From Pseudomonas petrae (GTDB lineage Bacteria; Pseudomonadota; Gammaproteobacteria; Pseudomonadales; Pseudomonadaceae): a DNA stretch of 64,000 nt. The position numbers and the translations under genes are program-made. The notes under the pieces were generated by a model that was not told the DNA's origin, searched no databases, and saw nothing but the letters and a program-made list of their open reading frames with translations. Shown piece after piece: positions 54,066 to 62,403 of the stretch. How positions within the stretch are numbered: position 1 is the first letter of the stretch; each line of letters begins with the position of its first letter. The stretch is taken from assembly GCF_021728295.1 (NCBI RefSeq), contig NZ_JAKJXE010000006.1, forward strand, positions 186,001-250,000, in the 5' to 3' direction.

Positions 54066-54253
54066 TTGACAGTCGTTCTGTCGGATAAGCCATCTTTTAG
54101 TTGAAACAAACGTGGCCCACGTACTGGCGCGGGTCCCGGTGGCGTGCCATTCTCATTCCGGTCTGCCGCAACGTAGAGCTGTTGCGGCACCTGCTCGCTG
54201 TCCGCAAGGGCTGCACGGGACATAAAAACAAAAAACCGTAAAAGAGGCTTCAT

Positions 54254-54631
54254 ATGCGTAAACCAGAACTCGCAGCGGCTATTGCCGAGAAAGCAGATCT
54301 CACCAAAGAACAAGCCAATCGCGTCCTCAACGCGGTGCTCGACGAAATCACCAACGCGCTGCACAAAAAGGACAGCGTCACGCTGGTTGGCTTCGGTACT
54401 TTCTTGCAACGCCATCGTGGCGCCCGCACCGGTAAGAACCCTCAGACCGGTGAGCCCGTCAAGATCAAGGCCAGCAACACAGTGGCATTCAAGCCGGGCA
54501 AGTTTCTCAAAGACAGCGTTAACCCGGACGCGGCAAAGCCAGCGAAACCAGCCAAGCCGGCTGCAGCCGCCAAAGATGCCAAGCCTGCCAAGGCCGCAGC
54601 GGCCAAAGTACCTGCAGCAAAGAAAAAGTAA
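54254..54631 (+). CDS. HU-family DNA-binding protein with basic C-terminal tail
   Basis: A 125-residue protein. Residues 1-92 are a HU domain (MRKPELAAAIAEKADLTKEQ, GFGTFLQRHRGARTGKNP, QTGEPVKIKASNTVAFKPGK, with the DNA-intercalating Pro of NPQTGEP). Residues 93-125 are a Lys/Ala/Pro-rich tail (KPAKPAKPAAAAKDAKPAK), like histone H1-type and AlgP-like tails. It is a nucleoid protein of the HupN type described in pseudomonads. The start has AAGAGG upstream. Confidence 0.93.
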   Translation: MRKPELAAAIAEKADLTKEQANRVLNAVLDEITNALHKKDSVTLVGFGTFLQRHRGARTGKNPQTGEPVKIKASNTVAFKPGKFLKDSVNPDAAKPAKPAKPAAAAKDAKPAKAAAAKVPAAKKK

Positions 54632-54668
54632 TTCGCTGAGCGCTCTGCGGAGGGCGAGCAGCGGGGAG

Positions 54669-54704
54669 ATGGGCATGCCGATCGGTCGGCATGCCCATTT
54701 TTTT
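54669..54704 (+). terminator. rho-independent terminator of the HU gene
   Basis: A perfect 13-bp stem ATGGGCATGCCGA / TCGGCATGCCCAT with loop TCGG, followed by seven Ts (54698-54704). Confidence 0.92.
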
Positions 54705-54852
54705 ATGGGCGGCGAATCAACCTGCGCGGCCCTGCGCGTTTCGTCTAGCCCGCCACTTTGCGACTGACCGGTTCTGTTTGCTCGCCGGTCAATCAAGCTC
54801 GCTACACTGCGGCTGGTCACCCTGACCGCCGCTGATCCCATGAGGCCCATGC

Positions 54853-55243
54853 ATGAAGTTTCGTTTTCTACTCTGGATGTTGGGCTTCTTGATGGGCCGC
54901 GCCAGTCGCAATAATCCCGCTTTTCAGCAGCAACTCGCGGGGAAGGATCTGGCTTTCCAGTTGCAGACGGCTGACGGCTGACGGCAAGATCGCCCGGCAT
55001 TTCATCGTGCGCGATCAGCGCGTCAAGAGCCGCGCCGGCACCTTTGCGGCGCCTGCTTTCGTGATTTCTTTCAAGGATGCCGATTACGGCTTTGCCACCC
55101 TCCAGGCCCGGAACAAGCAACTCGCTTTCATGCAGGGCATTCAGGACAAGAACATTCTGGTCACCGGCAACGCGGGCCTGGTGATGTGGTTCCAGGGGCT
55201 GACCAAGTATTTGAAGCCGAGGAAGAAGAAGGTCGTGGGCTGA
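54853..55243 (+). pseudogene. small SCP2-like gene frameshifted by a 7-bp tandem duplication
   Basis: ATG 54853 opens a frame (MKFRFLLWMLGFLMGRASRN) that stops at TGA 54979. A second frame, one register off, runs from about 54986 to 55243 (FIVRDQRVKSRAGTF to LKPRKKKVVG). At the junction the 7-mer GACGGCT occurs twice followed by GACGGC (54966-54985). Removing one copy joins the frames as QTADGKIARHFIV, giving one protein of about 127 residues. The C-terminal part resembles SCP2-type sterol/lipid-binding domains (FVISFKDADYGFATLQARNK, VTGNAGLVMWFQGL). A gene at this place, between the HU and HDOD genes, exists in other pseudomonads as I recall them. Confidence 0.8.
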
Positions 55244-55330
55244 GCGACGAAGCCTATGATTTAACAGATTCAGCACTGAGCTGGCTGCTGATCCAACGTC
55301 CGATAAAGATACCGACCCCAACACGAACCT

Positions 55331-55417
55331 GCAGGAGCCGGCTTGCCGGCGAACGCGGTTTGTCAAGTATGAACATGCTGACTGACACAGTGCATTCGCC
55401 AGCAAGCCGGCTCCTGC
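55331..55417. repeat. REP doublet (GCCGGCTTGC class)
   Basis: GCAGGAGCCGGCTTGCCGGC plus GAA (55331-55353) faces TTCGCCAGCAAGCCGGCTCC plus TGC (55395-55417) across 41 bp, the same class as at 25210. It lies between converging genes. Spacing is identical to the doublets at 25210 and 32440. Confidence 0.85.
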
Positions 55418-55461
55418 AATTGCTCCTCAGCCTTCCTCAGCCTTTCTCGGACACTTCGAAG

Positions 55462-56856
55462 TCAGCTGAACTGCGAGGCCAGCTCCCGCAACATCACTTC
55501 GGCCTCCAGCACTTTGTTCACGACGTCCTGTGCTTTCTCGCGGGACAGATTCAGACGCTCAAGCAGTTCGTCCGGAATGCTTTCCAGAGGGCCTGAGCCG
55601 ATGCCTTCGTTGCGCAGCAGTCTCACAGCCAGGCACACCAGGTTTGCATACTTGTGATGCTCACCTGCGTAATGCGGGTCGTGCTGAAAACGCAAGGCGA
55701 TGACCAGCTCCTCCGGCATGTCCCAGTTGCGCATCAGCCAGGAGCCGATCTGCTCACGGGTGATGCCCAGCAGGTGCTGCTCGACGTAACTGTGATGCAG
55801 ATGCGGATTAACTTCGATCTGGCGGCAGATCAGCGAAAAGTGTGGCGGAAACACATGCGCCAGCAGCAGATAGCCGAAGTTGTGCAGCAAGCCGGCGAGG
55901 TACGTCAGGCCACTTTCCGGGCGCTCGGCACGGGGCATGGCGCGGGTCAGGCCTTCGATGACCGCAGCCGTGTAGATCGACTGCTGCCAGTACGGCGTCG
56001 CCTGCTGCGGATGATCCTTGGGCAACGCCAGGGTTTTGCCCAGTGCCAGACCGAGCGCCAGATTGATCACCAGATCAAAACCCAGCACGCGAACGATGGC
56101 ATCTTCCACTGAGCGGATTTTGCCGGCGGAGCCGTAATACGGGGAGGCCGCCCAGCTCACCACCTGTGCCGCCAATGCCGGGTCGGTTTCCACCACGCCG
56201 GTAATGTCGTCGATGGTTGCGTCGGGGTCGACACGCAGCTTGATGATCTTCTGCGCCGTGTCGGCCAATGGCGGGATTTCCACCGTGGATTCCAGACGCT
56301 GCTGGATACGCCGGGCAGTGAAGTTCTGTACCGCTTTGGTGATCTCCTCGCGGTCGTCATCGGGACGCGTGAGGTTGGGCGTGACGGACGTCACCGGTTC
56401 GCCAAAGCGGGCGGCGCTGGCCTTGGTCAACAGCGTCCTGAAGTCCTTGGTGCTGATTTCCAGCAAGAGGCCCGGCTCACCGGAATCGATCAGCACAGTC
56501 GGGCCGGACAGAATCCGCTCTTCATACAGGCAAGGCGAACTGGTCAGCGAAGGCAGGCCGGGCAGCGTGCCCAGTTTATGTTTTTGCAGCATGAGTTCGA
56601 GCGACTCTTTCGGAAGCGCTTTCAACTTGCGGCCGGTCAACTCTGTGATGCGATTGAGGTCGAGCAAATGGTTCTGTGGAAACAGGATAAACAGCGCGCC
56701 GACTGAGTCGTCGACCAGAATGGCCTGCAATTTCTGATCAAGCGGAAGAGACTCGTCGTCAGTCACTTCACGGAAGTTGATAGCGGCTTTGCCCAGCAGC
56801 TGCCGAATGACAGAAGGGCAGTGTGGGGTTGCGTCAATGTGGGCAACTTCTGTCAT
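55462..56856 (-). CDS. YbaK-like plus HDOD domain protein
   Basis: A 464-residue fusion. Residues 1-150 resemble the YbaK/ProX aminoacyl-tRNA deacylase fold (VDDSVGALFILFPQNHLLDL, LTGRKLKALP, GTLPGLPSLTSSPCLYEE, SGPTVLIDSGEPGLL). Residues 190-440 form an HDOD domain (RLESTVEIPPLADTAQKIIK, YLAGLLHNFGYLLLAHVFPP). The usual HD-GYP/HD catalytic pair is replaced by HNFG, as in signalling-only HDOD proteins. It probably acts in regulation. It lies near recG on the minus strand, 87 bp after the recG stop, with its own ATG. Confidence 0.85.
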   Translation of the reverse strand: MTEVAHIDATPHCPSVIRQLLGKAAINFREVTDDESLPLDQKLQAILVDDSVGALFILFPQNHLLDLNRITELTGRKLKALPKESLELMLQKHKLGTLPGLPSLTSSPCLYEERILSGPTVLIDSGEPGLLLEISTKDFRTLLTKASAARFGEPVTSVTPNLTRPDDDREEITKAVQNFTARRIQQRLESTVEIPPLADTAQKIIKLRVDPDATIDDITGVVETDPALAAQVVSWAASPYYGSAGKIRSVEDAIVRVLGFDLVINLALGLALGKTLALPKDHPQQATPYWQQSIYTAAVIEGLTRAMPRAERPESGLTYLAGLLHNFGYLLLAHVFPPHFSLICRQIEVNPHLHHSYVEQHLLGITREQIGSWLMRNWDMPEELVIALRFQHDPHYAGEHHKYANLVCLAVRLLRNEGIGSGPLESIPDELLERLNLSREKAQDVVNKVLEAEVMLRELASQFS

Positions 56857-56943
56857 GGCCTGTATCCAGATTCCTACAATCGCTGAAGTATAACCAGCTT
56901 AGTTGTTATAGAGGTGAGACACCCTGTTATTGCGTTGACTGCT

Positions 56944-59019
56944 TCACACTTGGCCGTATTGCTGGCCATGGCGGAGCCAGCGTTCCAGCAGCGGACTGAC
57001 ATGTTGCGGCCAGCGCTCAAGCAGCGCCTGGGCGGCGTCCCTGACTGCCGGCAGCAAGTCTGCATCGCGCATCAGGTCAGCCACTTTGAACTGCAGCAGC
57101 CCTGTCTGACGCGTGCCGAGCATCTCGCCCGGCCCGCGCAGCTCCAGGTCTTTTTCAGCGATGACAAAGCCGTCGTTGGTTTCACGCATGATGCCCAGCC
57201 GCTGACGACCGATCTGCGAAAGCGGCGGGTGATACAGCAGCACGCAATGGCTGGCGGCGCTGCCCCGACCAACTCGCCCGCGTAATTGATGAAGCTGCGC
57301 AAGGCCCAGGCGTTCGGGGTTTTCGATGATCATCAGGCTGGCATTGGGGACGTCCACGCCGACCTCGATCACCGTCGTGGCGATCAGCAGATTCAGATTG
57401 CCCTGCTTGAATTCGGCCATGACGGCGGCTTTTTCGGCGGGCTTCATGCGCCCGTGAATCAAGCCGACCTTGAGCTCGCCCAGCGCGCTTGTCAGTTCCT
57501 CGAACGTGGTTTCAGCGGCCTGACACGTCAGCTCTTCGGACTCCTCGATCAGCGTGCACACCCAGTACGCCTGCCGGCCTTCGGCGCACGCATTGCGTAC
57601 GCGCTCGACGACTTCGATACGTCTGCTGTCGACCACCAGCACGGTGTTCACTGGCGTACGCCCGGGTGGCAGTTCGTCGAGGATCGACGTGTCGAGGTCG
57701 GCGTAGGCGCTCATCGCCAGCGTGCGCGGGATGGGGGTGGCGGTCATGATCAACTGATGCGGACACATCGAGCCGCCGACGCCTTTCTTGCGCAGGGCCA
57801 GACGTTGCTGAACGCCGAAACGGTGCTGTTCGTCGATGATGACCAGCGCGAGGTTTTTGAACTGCACCTCGTCCTGAAACAGTGCGTGGGTGCCGACCAC
57901 CATCGGCGTGCCGCCGGCGATCTGCGCCAGTGACGCCGCCCGCGCCTTCCCTTTGAGTTTGCCCGCGAGCCACGCCGTCTCGATGCCGAGAGGCTCCAGC
58001 CAGCGGGTGAAATTGATGAAATGCTGCTCAGCGAGGATCTCGGTGGGCGCCATCAGTGCAACCTGATAGCCCGCCTCCAGCGCCTGTAACGCCGCGAGGG
58101 CTGCGACGACTGTTTTGCCAGCGCCCACATCGCCCTGAATCAGCCGCAGCATCGGCTCGTGCTGACTAAGGTCGTAGGCGATCTCGTTGCCGACGCGCTG
58201 CTGCGCACCTGTGGGCGGGAATCCGAGGTTGGCGAGGAATTTCTTCGGCAGGCGTTTCGCCGGTGGCAGTGCAGGCGCGCGTTGCGAGCGCAGGCTTTCA
58301 CGCAGGCGTTGCTGGGAAAGCTGGTGCGTCAGCAGCTCTTCGAACGCCAGTCGGTGCTGCGCCCAGTGATGGCCCAGCGCGAGTTCTTCGACGTCGGCAT
58401 CGGCAGGCGGGTTGTGCAGGTAGTGAATGGCGTCAGCCAGGGGCGCGAGTTGATAGTCGCGCGCCAGCTCATCCGGCAGCCAGTCAGGCAGGCTCTTGGG
58501 GCCGAGCATTGACAGGCTCTGCTGACACAATTGCCGCAGGCGCTGCTGAGTAAGGCCTTCGGTCGTGGGATAGATCGGCGTCAGCGTCTGCTCGACAGCG
58601 ACCGGCTCATCGCCGGTGATTGCGCGGTATTCCGGGTGGTAGATCTCAAGCCCCGAAGCGCCGGGCCGGGCTTCGCCGTAACAGCGCACGTGGGTACCGC
58701 GCTTGAGGCCGTCCTTCTGCGCGTTGCTGAAGTGGTAAAAGCGCAGGCTCAACACGCCGGTCCCGTCGCCAATCCTGACCAGCAAACTGCGGCGCTTGCC
58801 CATGACCACGTCGGCGCCGCTGACCACACCTTCGATCACCGCGTCCTGGCCCGGGCGCAACTCGCCGATGGGCACAACGCGAGTCCGGTCCTGATAACGC
58901 AACGGCAGGTGAAACAGCACGTCCTGAATATTCTCAAGACCGACTTTCGCCAGCTTTTCAGCCATTGCCTCACCGACGCCTTTTAGCGCCGTGACCGAGA
59001 CATGAGACAGCTCCGTCAT
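56944..59019 (-). CDS. recG: ATP-dependent DNA helicase RecG
   Basis: A 691-residue RecG, which remodels stalled replication forks and Holliday junctions. The N-terminal wedge domain has LFHLPLRYQDRTRV. Walker A is GDVGAGKT, the DEAH-type box is IIDEQHRFGVQQR, then MTATPIPRTLAMSAYADLD, and late motifs QLRGRVGRG and TNDGFVIAEKDLELRGPGE. It follows oxyR by 8 bp, so the two form an operon, an arrangement known in Pseudomonas. Confidence 0.97.
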   Translation of the reverse strand: MTELSHVSVTALKGVGEAMAEKLAKVGLENIQDVLFHLPLRYQDRTRVVPIGELRPGQDAVIEGVVSGADVVMGKRRSLLVRIGDGTGVLSLRFYHFSNAQKDGLKRGTHVRCYGEARPGASGLEIYHPEYRAITGDEPVAVEQTLTPIYPTTEGLTQQRLRQLCQQSLSMLGPKSLPDWLPDELARDYQLAPLADAIHYLHNPPADADVEELALGHHWAQHRLAFEELLTHQLSQQRLRESLRSQRAPALPPAKRLPKKFLANLGFPPTGAQQRVGNEIAYDLSQHEPMLRLIQGDVGAGKTVVAALAALQALEAGYQVALMAPTEILAEQHFINFTRWLEPLGIETAWLAGKLKGKARAASLAQIAGGTPMVVGTHALFQDEVQFKNLALVIIDEQHRFGVQQRLALRKKGVGGSMCPHQLIMTATPIPRTLAMSAYADLDTSILDELPPGRTPVNTVLVVDSRRIEVVERVRNACAEGRQAYWVCTLIEESEELTCQAAETTFEELTSALGELKVGLIHGRMKPAEKAAVMAEFKQGNLNLLIATTVIEVGVDVPNASLMIIENPERLGLAQLHQLRGRVGRGSAASHCVLLYHPPLSQIGRQRLGIMRETNDGFVIAEKDLELRGPGEMLGTRQTGLLQFKVADLMRDADLLPAVRDAAQALLERWPQHVSPLLERWLRHGQQYGQV

Positions 59020-59027
59020 ACCGTCCC

Positions 59028-59957
59028 TTAACTCGCTTCAGCCTGAGCTTTAGGACGAGCAACGGAACACAGACGAATCGAGTCAGCGAGGATTTCGATG
59101 GCTTTCGGACGCGGGAAGCTGGCACGCCAGGCGATTGCCACCGTGCGGAAAGGCACCGGCGGCGACAGTGGACGGACTTCGATCACGCCGGGCGCGTAGT
59201 GATGGCTGTCGACGGCGGACATCGGCAGGATGGAAATGCCCAGCCCCGAGGCGACCATGTGCCGAATGGTTTCCAGCGAGCTGGATTCCACGGTTGTGTG
59301 CTTGGCAGCGTCGCCGCCCTTGACCAGCGTCGGACAGGCTTCGAGCACCTGATCGCGGAAGCAGTGACCTTCACCGAGGAGCAGCAGGCTCTTGTCGTTC
59401 AGCGCCGAGGCATCGATGGTCTTTTTCTGGGTCCATGGATGATCGGCCGGCATCAGCACGTAAAACGGCTCGTCGTACAGCGACAGCGTCAGGACATCGG
59501 CCTCGTTGAACGGCAAGGCGATAATGATCGCGTCGAGCTCGCCATTGCGCAGCTTGTCTCGCAGCACGTGGGTAAAGTTTTCCTCGATGTACAACGGCAT
59601 CTGCGGGGCGACCCGGTGCAGTTGAGGAATCAGGTGAGGAAACAGGTATGGGCCGACGGTGTAGATCGCGCCGACTTTAAGCGGCGCGGTCAGTTGATTC
59701 TTGCCGGTCTGGGCCAGTTCACGAATTCCCTGCGCCTGCTCAAGCACCTTTTGCGCCTGAGCCACGATGCCCTCGCCAACCGGGGTCAGACGTACGGCAC
59801 TCTTGCTGCGCTCGAAAATCAGCACACCGAGTTCATCTTCCAGCTTTTTGACGCCCACCGACAAGGTCGGCTGGCTGACGTGACAGCGTTCAGCGGCATG
59901 GCCGAAGTGCTGCTCTTGAGCGAGGGTAACGATATAGCGCAATTCTGTGAGGGTCAT
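59028..59957 (-). CDS. oxyR: hydrogen-peroxide regulator OxyR
   Basis: A 309-residue LysR regulator. Helix-turn-helix MTLTELRYIVTLAQEQHFG with CHVSQPTLSVGVKKLEDELG. Both redox cysteines are retained: GEGHCFRDQVLEACP corresponds to Cys199 and Cys208 of E. coli. It activates catalase and peroxidase genes when oxidised. It is upstream of and co-transcribed with recG, separate from the tonB unit by 91 bp. Confidence 0.95.
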   Translation of the reverse strand: MTLTELRYIVTLAQEQHFGHAAERCHVSQPTLSVGVKKLEDELGVLIFERSKSAVRLTPVGEGIVAQAQKVLEQAQGIRELAQTGKNQLTAPLKVGAIYTVGPYLFPHLIPQLHRVAPQMPLYIEENFTHVLRDKLRNGELDAIIIALPFNEADVLTLSLYDEPFYVLMPADHPWTQKKTIDASALNDKSLLLLGEGHCFRDQVLEACPTLVKGGDAAKHTTVESSSLETIRHMVASGLGISILPMSAVDSHHYAPGVIEVRPLSPPVPFRTVAIAWRASFPRPKAIEILADSIRLCSVARPKAQAEAS

Positions 59958-60048
59958 AACGTGCGTCCATGAAGTTGCGGCCCCAGCATAGCGGGTGCAA
60001 TCGATAGACGCACGTTATCAACCCGCCGCGGCTGACAAAATTCTGGTT

Positions 60049-60792
60049 TCAGCGTTTATCCAGGGAATAAACGAAGGGCGCGACCACTTCCAGCGACCCG
60101 TTCTTCAGCAATTCCGGCGGCGGCTTGGGCAATGGCTGCGCGCGGCGGATCATTTCCAGTGTCGCTCGGTCCAGTGAAGCGCTTCCTGAACCTCCGGCCA
60201 GTTCATAGGACAACACGCGGCCTTCGCCATCGACCACGAAGCGCAGACGACTGGTGCCCTGCATGCCCCGACGTCGAGCATCTTCCGGGTACCGCTTGAA
60301 CTTGCTCAGGTGACTCAGCAATTCACCCTGCCAGGTGGGTAATGCATTGCTTGGCGGCGTGGGCGGAGCAGGTTGCGGCGACGCTGACTTCTCCGGCTTG
60401 GCGTTGGATGGCGGTGCGTCCAGCGGCTTGTCGTCGGCTGGCTTTTCTTCCTTCGGCGGCTCGACCTTCTTCACAGGTTTTGGCGGCTGTGGTTTGGGCT
60501 TGGGTTTGACCGGCTTGGGCACAGCGATTTCGGCCTTGGGCGCTTCGGCGACTGGCGGAATCGGCAGTTGTTCTTCAGGCGCAGGCGGCTGCGGCGGTTG
60601 TACGACTTTTGGCGGTGGCGGCGGGGCTGGCTCGGGAACGGGCGCGAGCTCGACCATCATCGCTGCCGGCGGCAGCTCGATGGCCTGCGAGGAGGGCCAG
60701 CGCAATGCGACGACAATCGCCACGGCATGGACCGCCAGCACCAACAACAGACTACCGCTATAGCGCGTCAGCTTTTGGCGCGTATTGATCAT
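60049..60792 (-). CDS. tonB: TonB energy transducer
   Basis: A 247-residue TonB. A membrane anchor lies at residues 10-30 (YSGSLLLVLAVHAVAIVVAL). The central region is Pro/Lys/Glu-rich (EPAPPPPPKVVQPPQPPAPE, KPVKPKPKPQPPKP) and spans the periplasm. The C-terminal domain has YPEDARRRGMQGTSRLRFVV and ASLDRATLEMIRRAQPLPKP. It passes proton-motive energy from ExbB-ExbD to outer-membrane receptors. Its start overlaps the exbD stop by 4 bp. Confidence 0.95.
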   Translation of the reverse strand: MINTRQKLTRYSGSLLLVLAVHAVAIVVALRWPSSQAIELPPAAMMVELAPVPEPAPPPPPKVVQPPQPPAPEEQLPIPPVAEAPKAEIAVPKPVKPKPKPQPPKPVKKVEPPKEEKPADDKPLDAPPSNAKPEKSASPQPAPPTPPSNALPTWQGELLSHLSKFKRYPEDARRRGMQGTSRLRFVVDGEGRVLSYELAGGSGSASLDRATLEMIRRAQPLPKPPPELLKNGSLEVVAPFVYSLDKR

Positions 60793-61214
60793 TTCTTGCC
60801 GACCGTCTCGAGACCCACCAGGCCCACCTTAAGGTAGCCCGCGCCGCGCAGGGCATTCATGACGTCCATCAGGTCGCCGTAGTCGACGCCCTTGTCAGCC
60901 TGGAAGAAGATCGTGGTGTCTTTCTTGCCCTTGGTTTTGGCATCCAGCACCTGACCAATCTGCTCGCGAGCCACTTTTTCATCGCCCAGGTACAGGCTCT
61001 GGTCGGCTTTCACGCTCAGAAAAATCGGCTTCTCGGGTCGTGGCACCGGTTTGGCCGTGGAGGCGGGCAGGTCAACCTTGATGTCCACGGTTGCCAGCGG
61101 TGCGGCAACCATGAAGATGATCAGCAGGACCAGCATGACGTCGATGAACGGCGTTACGTTGATTTCGTGGTTCTCGGCGAGATCGTCATCGCCTTCCTTC
61201 AAATGCAGGCCCAT
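60789..61214 (-). CDS. exbD: biopolymer transport protein ExbD
   Basis: A 141-residue ExbD. The single membrane helix carries the essential aspartate in NVTPFIDVMLVLLIIFMVAA. The periplasmic part ends with VDYGDLMDVMNALRGAGYLK. It lies 3 bp after exbB and overlaps tonB by 4 bp. Confidence 0.97.
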   Translation of the reverse strand: MGLHLKEGDDDLAENHEINVTPFIDVMLVLLIIFMVAAPLATVDIKVDLPASTAKPVPRPEKPIFLSVKADQSLYLGDEKVAREQIGQVLDAKTKGKKDTTIFFQADKGVDYGDLMDVMNALRGAGYLKVGLVGLETVGKK

Positions 61215-61217
61215 GGT

Positions 61218-62192
61218 TTACCCCATCTTTACCATGTGCGGCGGTTGGCTGCGCTCGGCCGCAGGCTGGTGATCCAGATCGCGGCTGACCAGCAACAGAA
61301 CCTGCGCCGACGCGTCGGACACTTGTGCCTTGTAGCCAGCGATAGAGCGGGCGAAGACGTTGTAGATGACCACGGCCGGAATCGCTGCAACCAGGCCCAG
61401 CGCGGTGGCCAGCAAGGCTTCGGCGATGCCCGGTGCCACAACGGCCAGGTTGGTGGTCTGGGTTTTGGCGATGCCGATGAAGCTGTTCATGATCCCCCAG
61501 ACGGTGCCGAATAGACCCACGAAGGGCGCAGTCGAACCGATGGTGGCCAACACGCCGGTGCCCATGCTCATGTTGCGGCCGCAAGCGGCGACCAGCCGTT
61601 CAAGGCGGAAAGCGACGCGCTCCTTGATGCCTTCCCGTTCGCGAGTGTTGACCGACAGGCGCATCTCTTCCAGTGCGTCATGCACCAGCAAATGGGAAAG
61701 GGTGCCTTCTTTCTTCGCCCCTGCGCTGGCTTCGTCCAGATTGCGTGCGCGTTTCAGCGCGGCGATTTCGCTGCGCAGACGACGCTTGGCGCCCAGCAAT
61801 TCGAAGCCCTTGGCGATCCAGATGGTCCAGGTGATGACCGATGCAATGGCCAGACCGATCATTACGGCTTTGACGATGATGTCCGCGTTCTTGTACATGC
61901 CCCATGGCGAGAGATCATGGGCCATGCCCAGGCTGTTATCTTCCGCGGCGTCGAGCGACTCAGTCGGAGCAGATGCCGGGGTCAGTTCTTGAACGCCTGA
62001 CGCTGTATCAGGGTCAACCGGTGTGGCGGCTGGCGCCTCGGCTTGTACGGCGGTTTTTTGTGCAGGAGCGTTGGAGTCGGCGAGCGCTACGGGCGTCAAC
62101 ATCAGGCTCAACAGCAGCGCGGCAATGGCGCGTCCTGCGCGTGGCAGACCTCGATTGGCAATTGACGAAGCGGGGGTTTGAATAGATGTCAT
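61218..62192 (-). CDS. exbB: biopolymer transport protein ExbB, long N terminus
   Basis: A 324-residue ExbB. It begins with a signal-like segment (GLPRAGRAIAALLLSLMLTP then VALADS) and an Ala/Pro-rich periplasmic extension, a form found in pseudomonads. Three membrane helices follow (VKAVMIGLAIASVITWTIWI; GTGVLATIGSTAPFVGLFGT; ALLATALGLVAAIPAVVIYN). Cytoplasmic loop has KRRLRSEIAALKRARN. With ExbD it forms the proton channel that drives TonB. ATG 62192 is chosen because the conserved N terminus begins there. An AT-rich stretch upstream (62278-62310) might hold a Fur box, but the match is weak. Confidence 0.93.
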   Translation of the reverse strand: MTSIQTPASSIANRGLPRAGRAIAALLLSLMLTPVALADSNAPAQKTAVQAEAPAATPVDPDTASGVQELTPASAPTESLDAAEDNSLGMAHDLSPWGMYKNADIIVKAVMIGLAIASVITWTIWIAKGFELLGAKRRLRSEIAALKRARNLDEASAGAKKEGTLSHLLVHDALEEMRLSVNTREREGIKERVAFRLERLVAACGRNMSMGTGVLATIGSTAPFVGLFGTVWGIMNSFIGIAKTQTTNLAVVAPGIAEALLATALGLVAAIPAVVIYNVFARSIAGYKAQVSDASAQVLLLVSRDLDHQPAAERSQPPHMVKMG

Positions 62193-62356
62193 GCTGGCCC
62201 GACCTGATATGAAAATAGGTGTTCGTTCTGAGAGCGTCACGCTGGCGCGAGGCGAGCGGAGGAGAACAAAGGGCCGTCATTATTGCAAGTAATTCTTGTT
62301 AACAAAAGTAAGAGCGTCTCTTTTTCCTGAGAATGCTTCCCAATGGTCGGTTTTAT

Positions 62357-62373
62357 AGCCCGCTTTGCGGGCT
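62357..62373. promoter_or_regulatory. short hairpin in the exbB-epimerase gap
   Basis: AGCCCGC TTT GCGGGCT, a 7-bp perfect stem with a 3-base loop, 31 bp before the epimerase start. It is preceded by TTTTAT. Role unclear: leader hairpin or weak terminator. Confidence 0.4.
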
Positions 62374-62403
62374 GAAATTCAATGAGTGATGTGGAGATTG
62401 GAC

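Noticed and set aside
62278..62310. Fur box upstream of exbB
   Set aside because: The AT-rich stretch gives only a weak match to GATAATGATAATCATTATC; not enough to call an operator.
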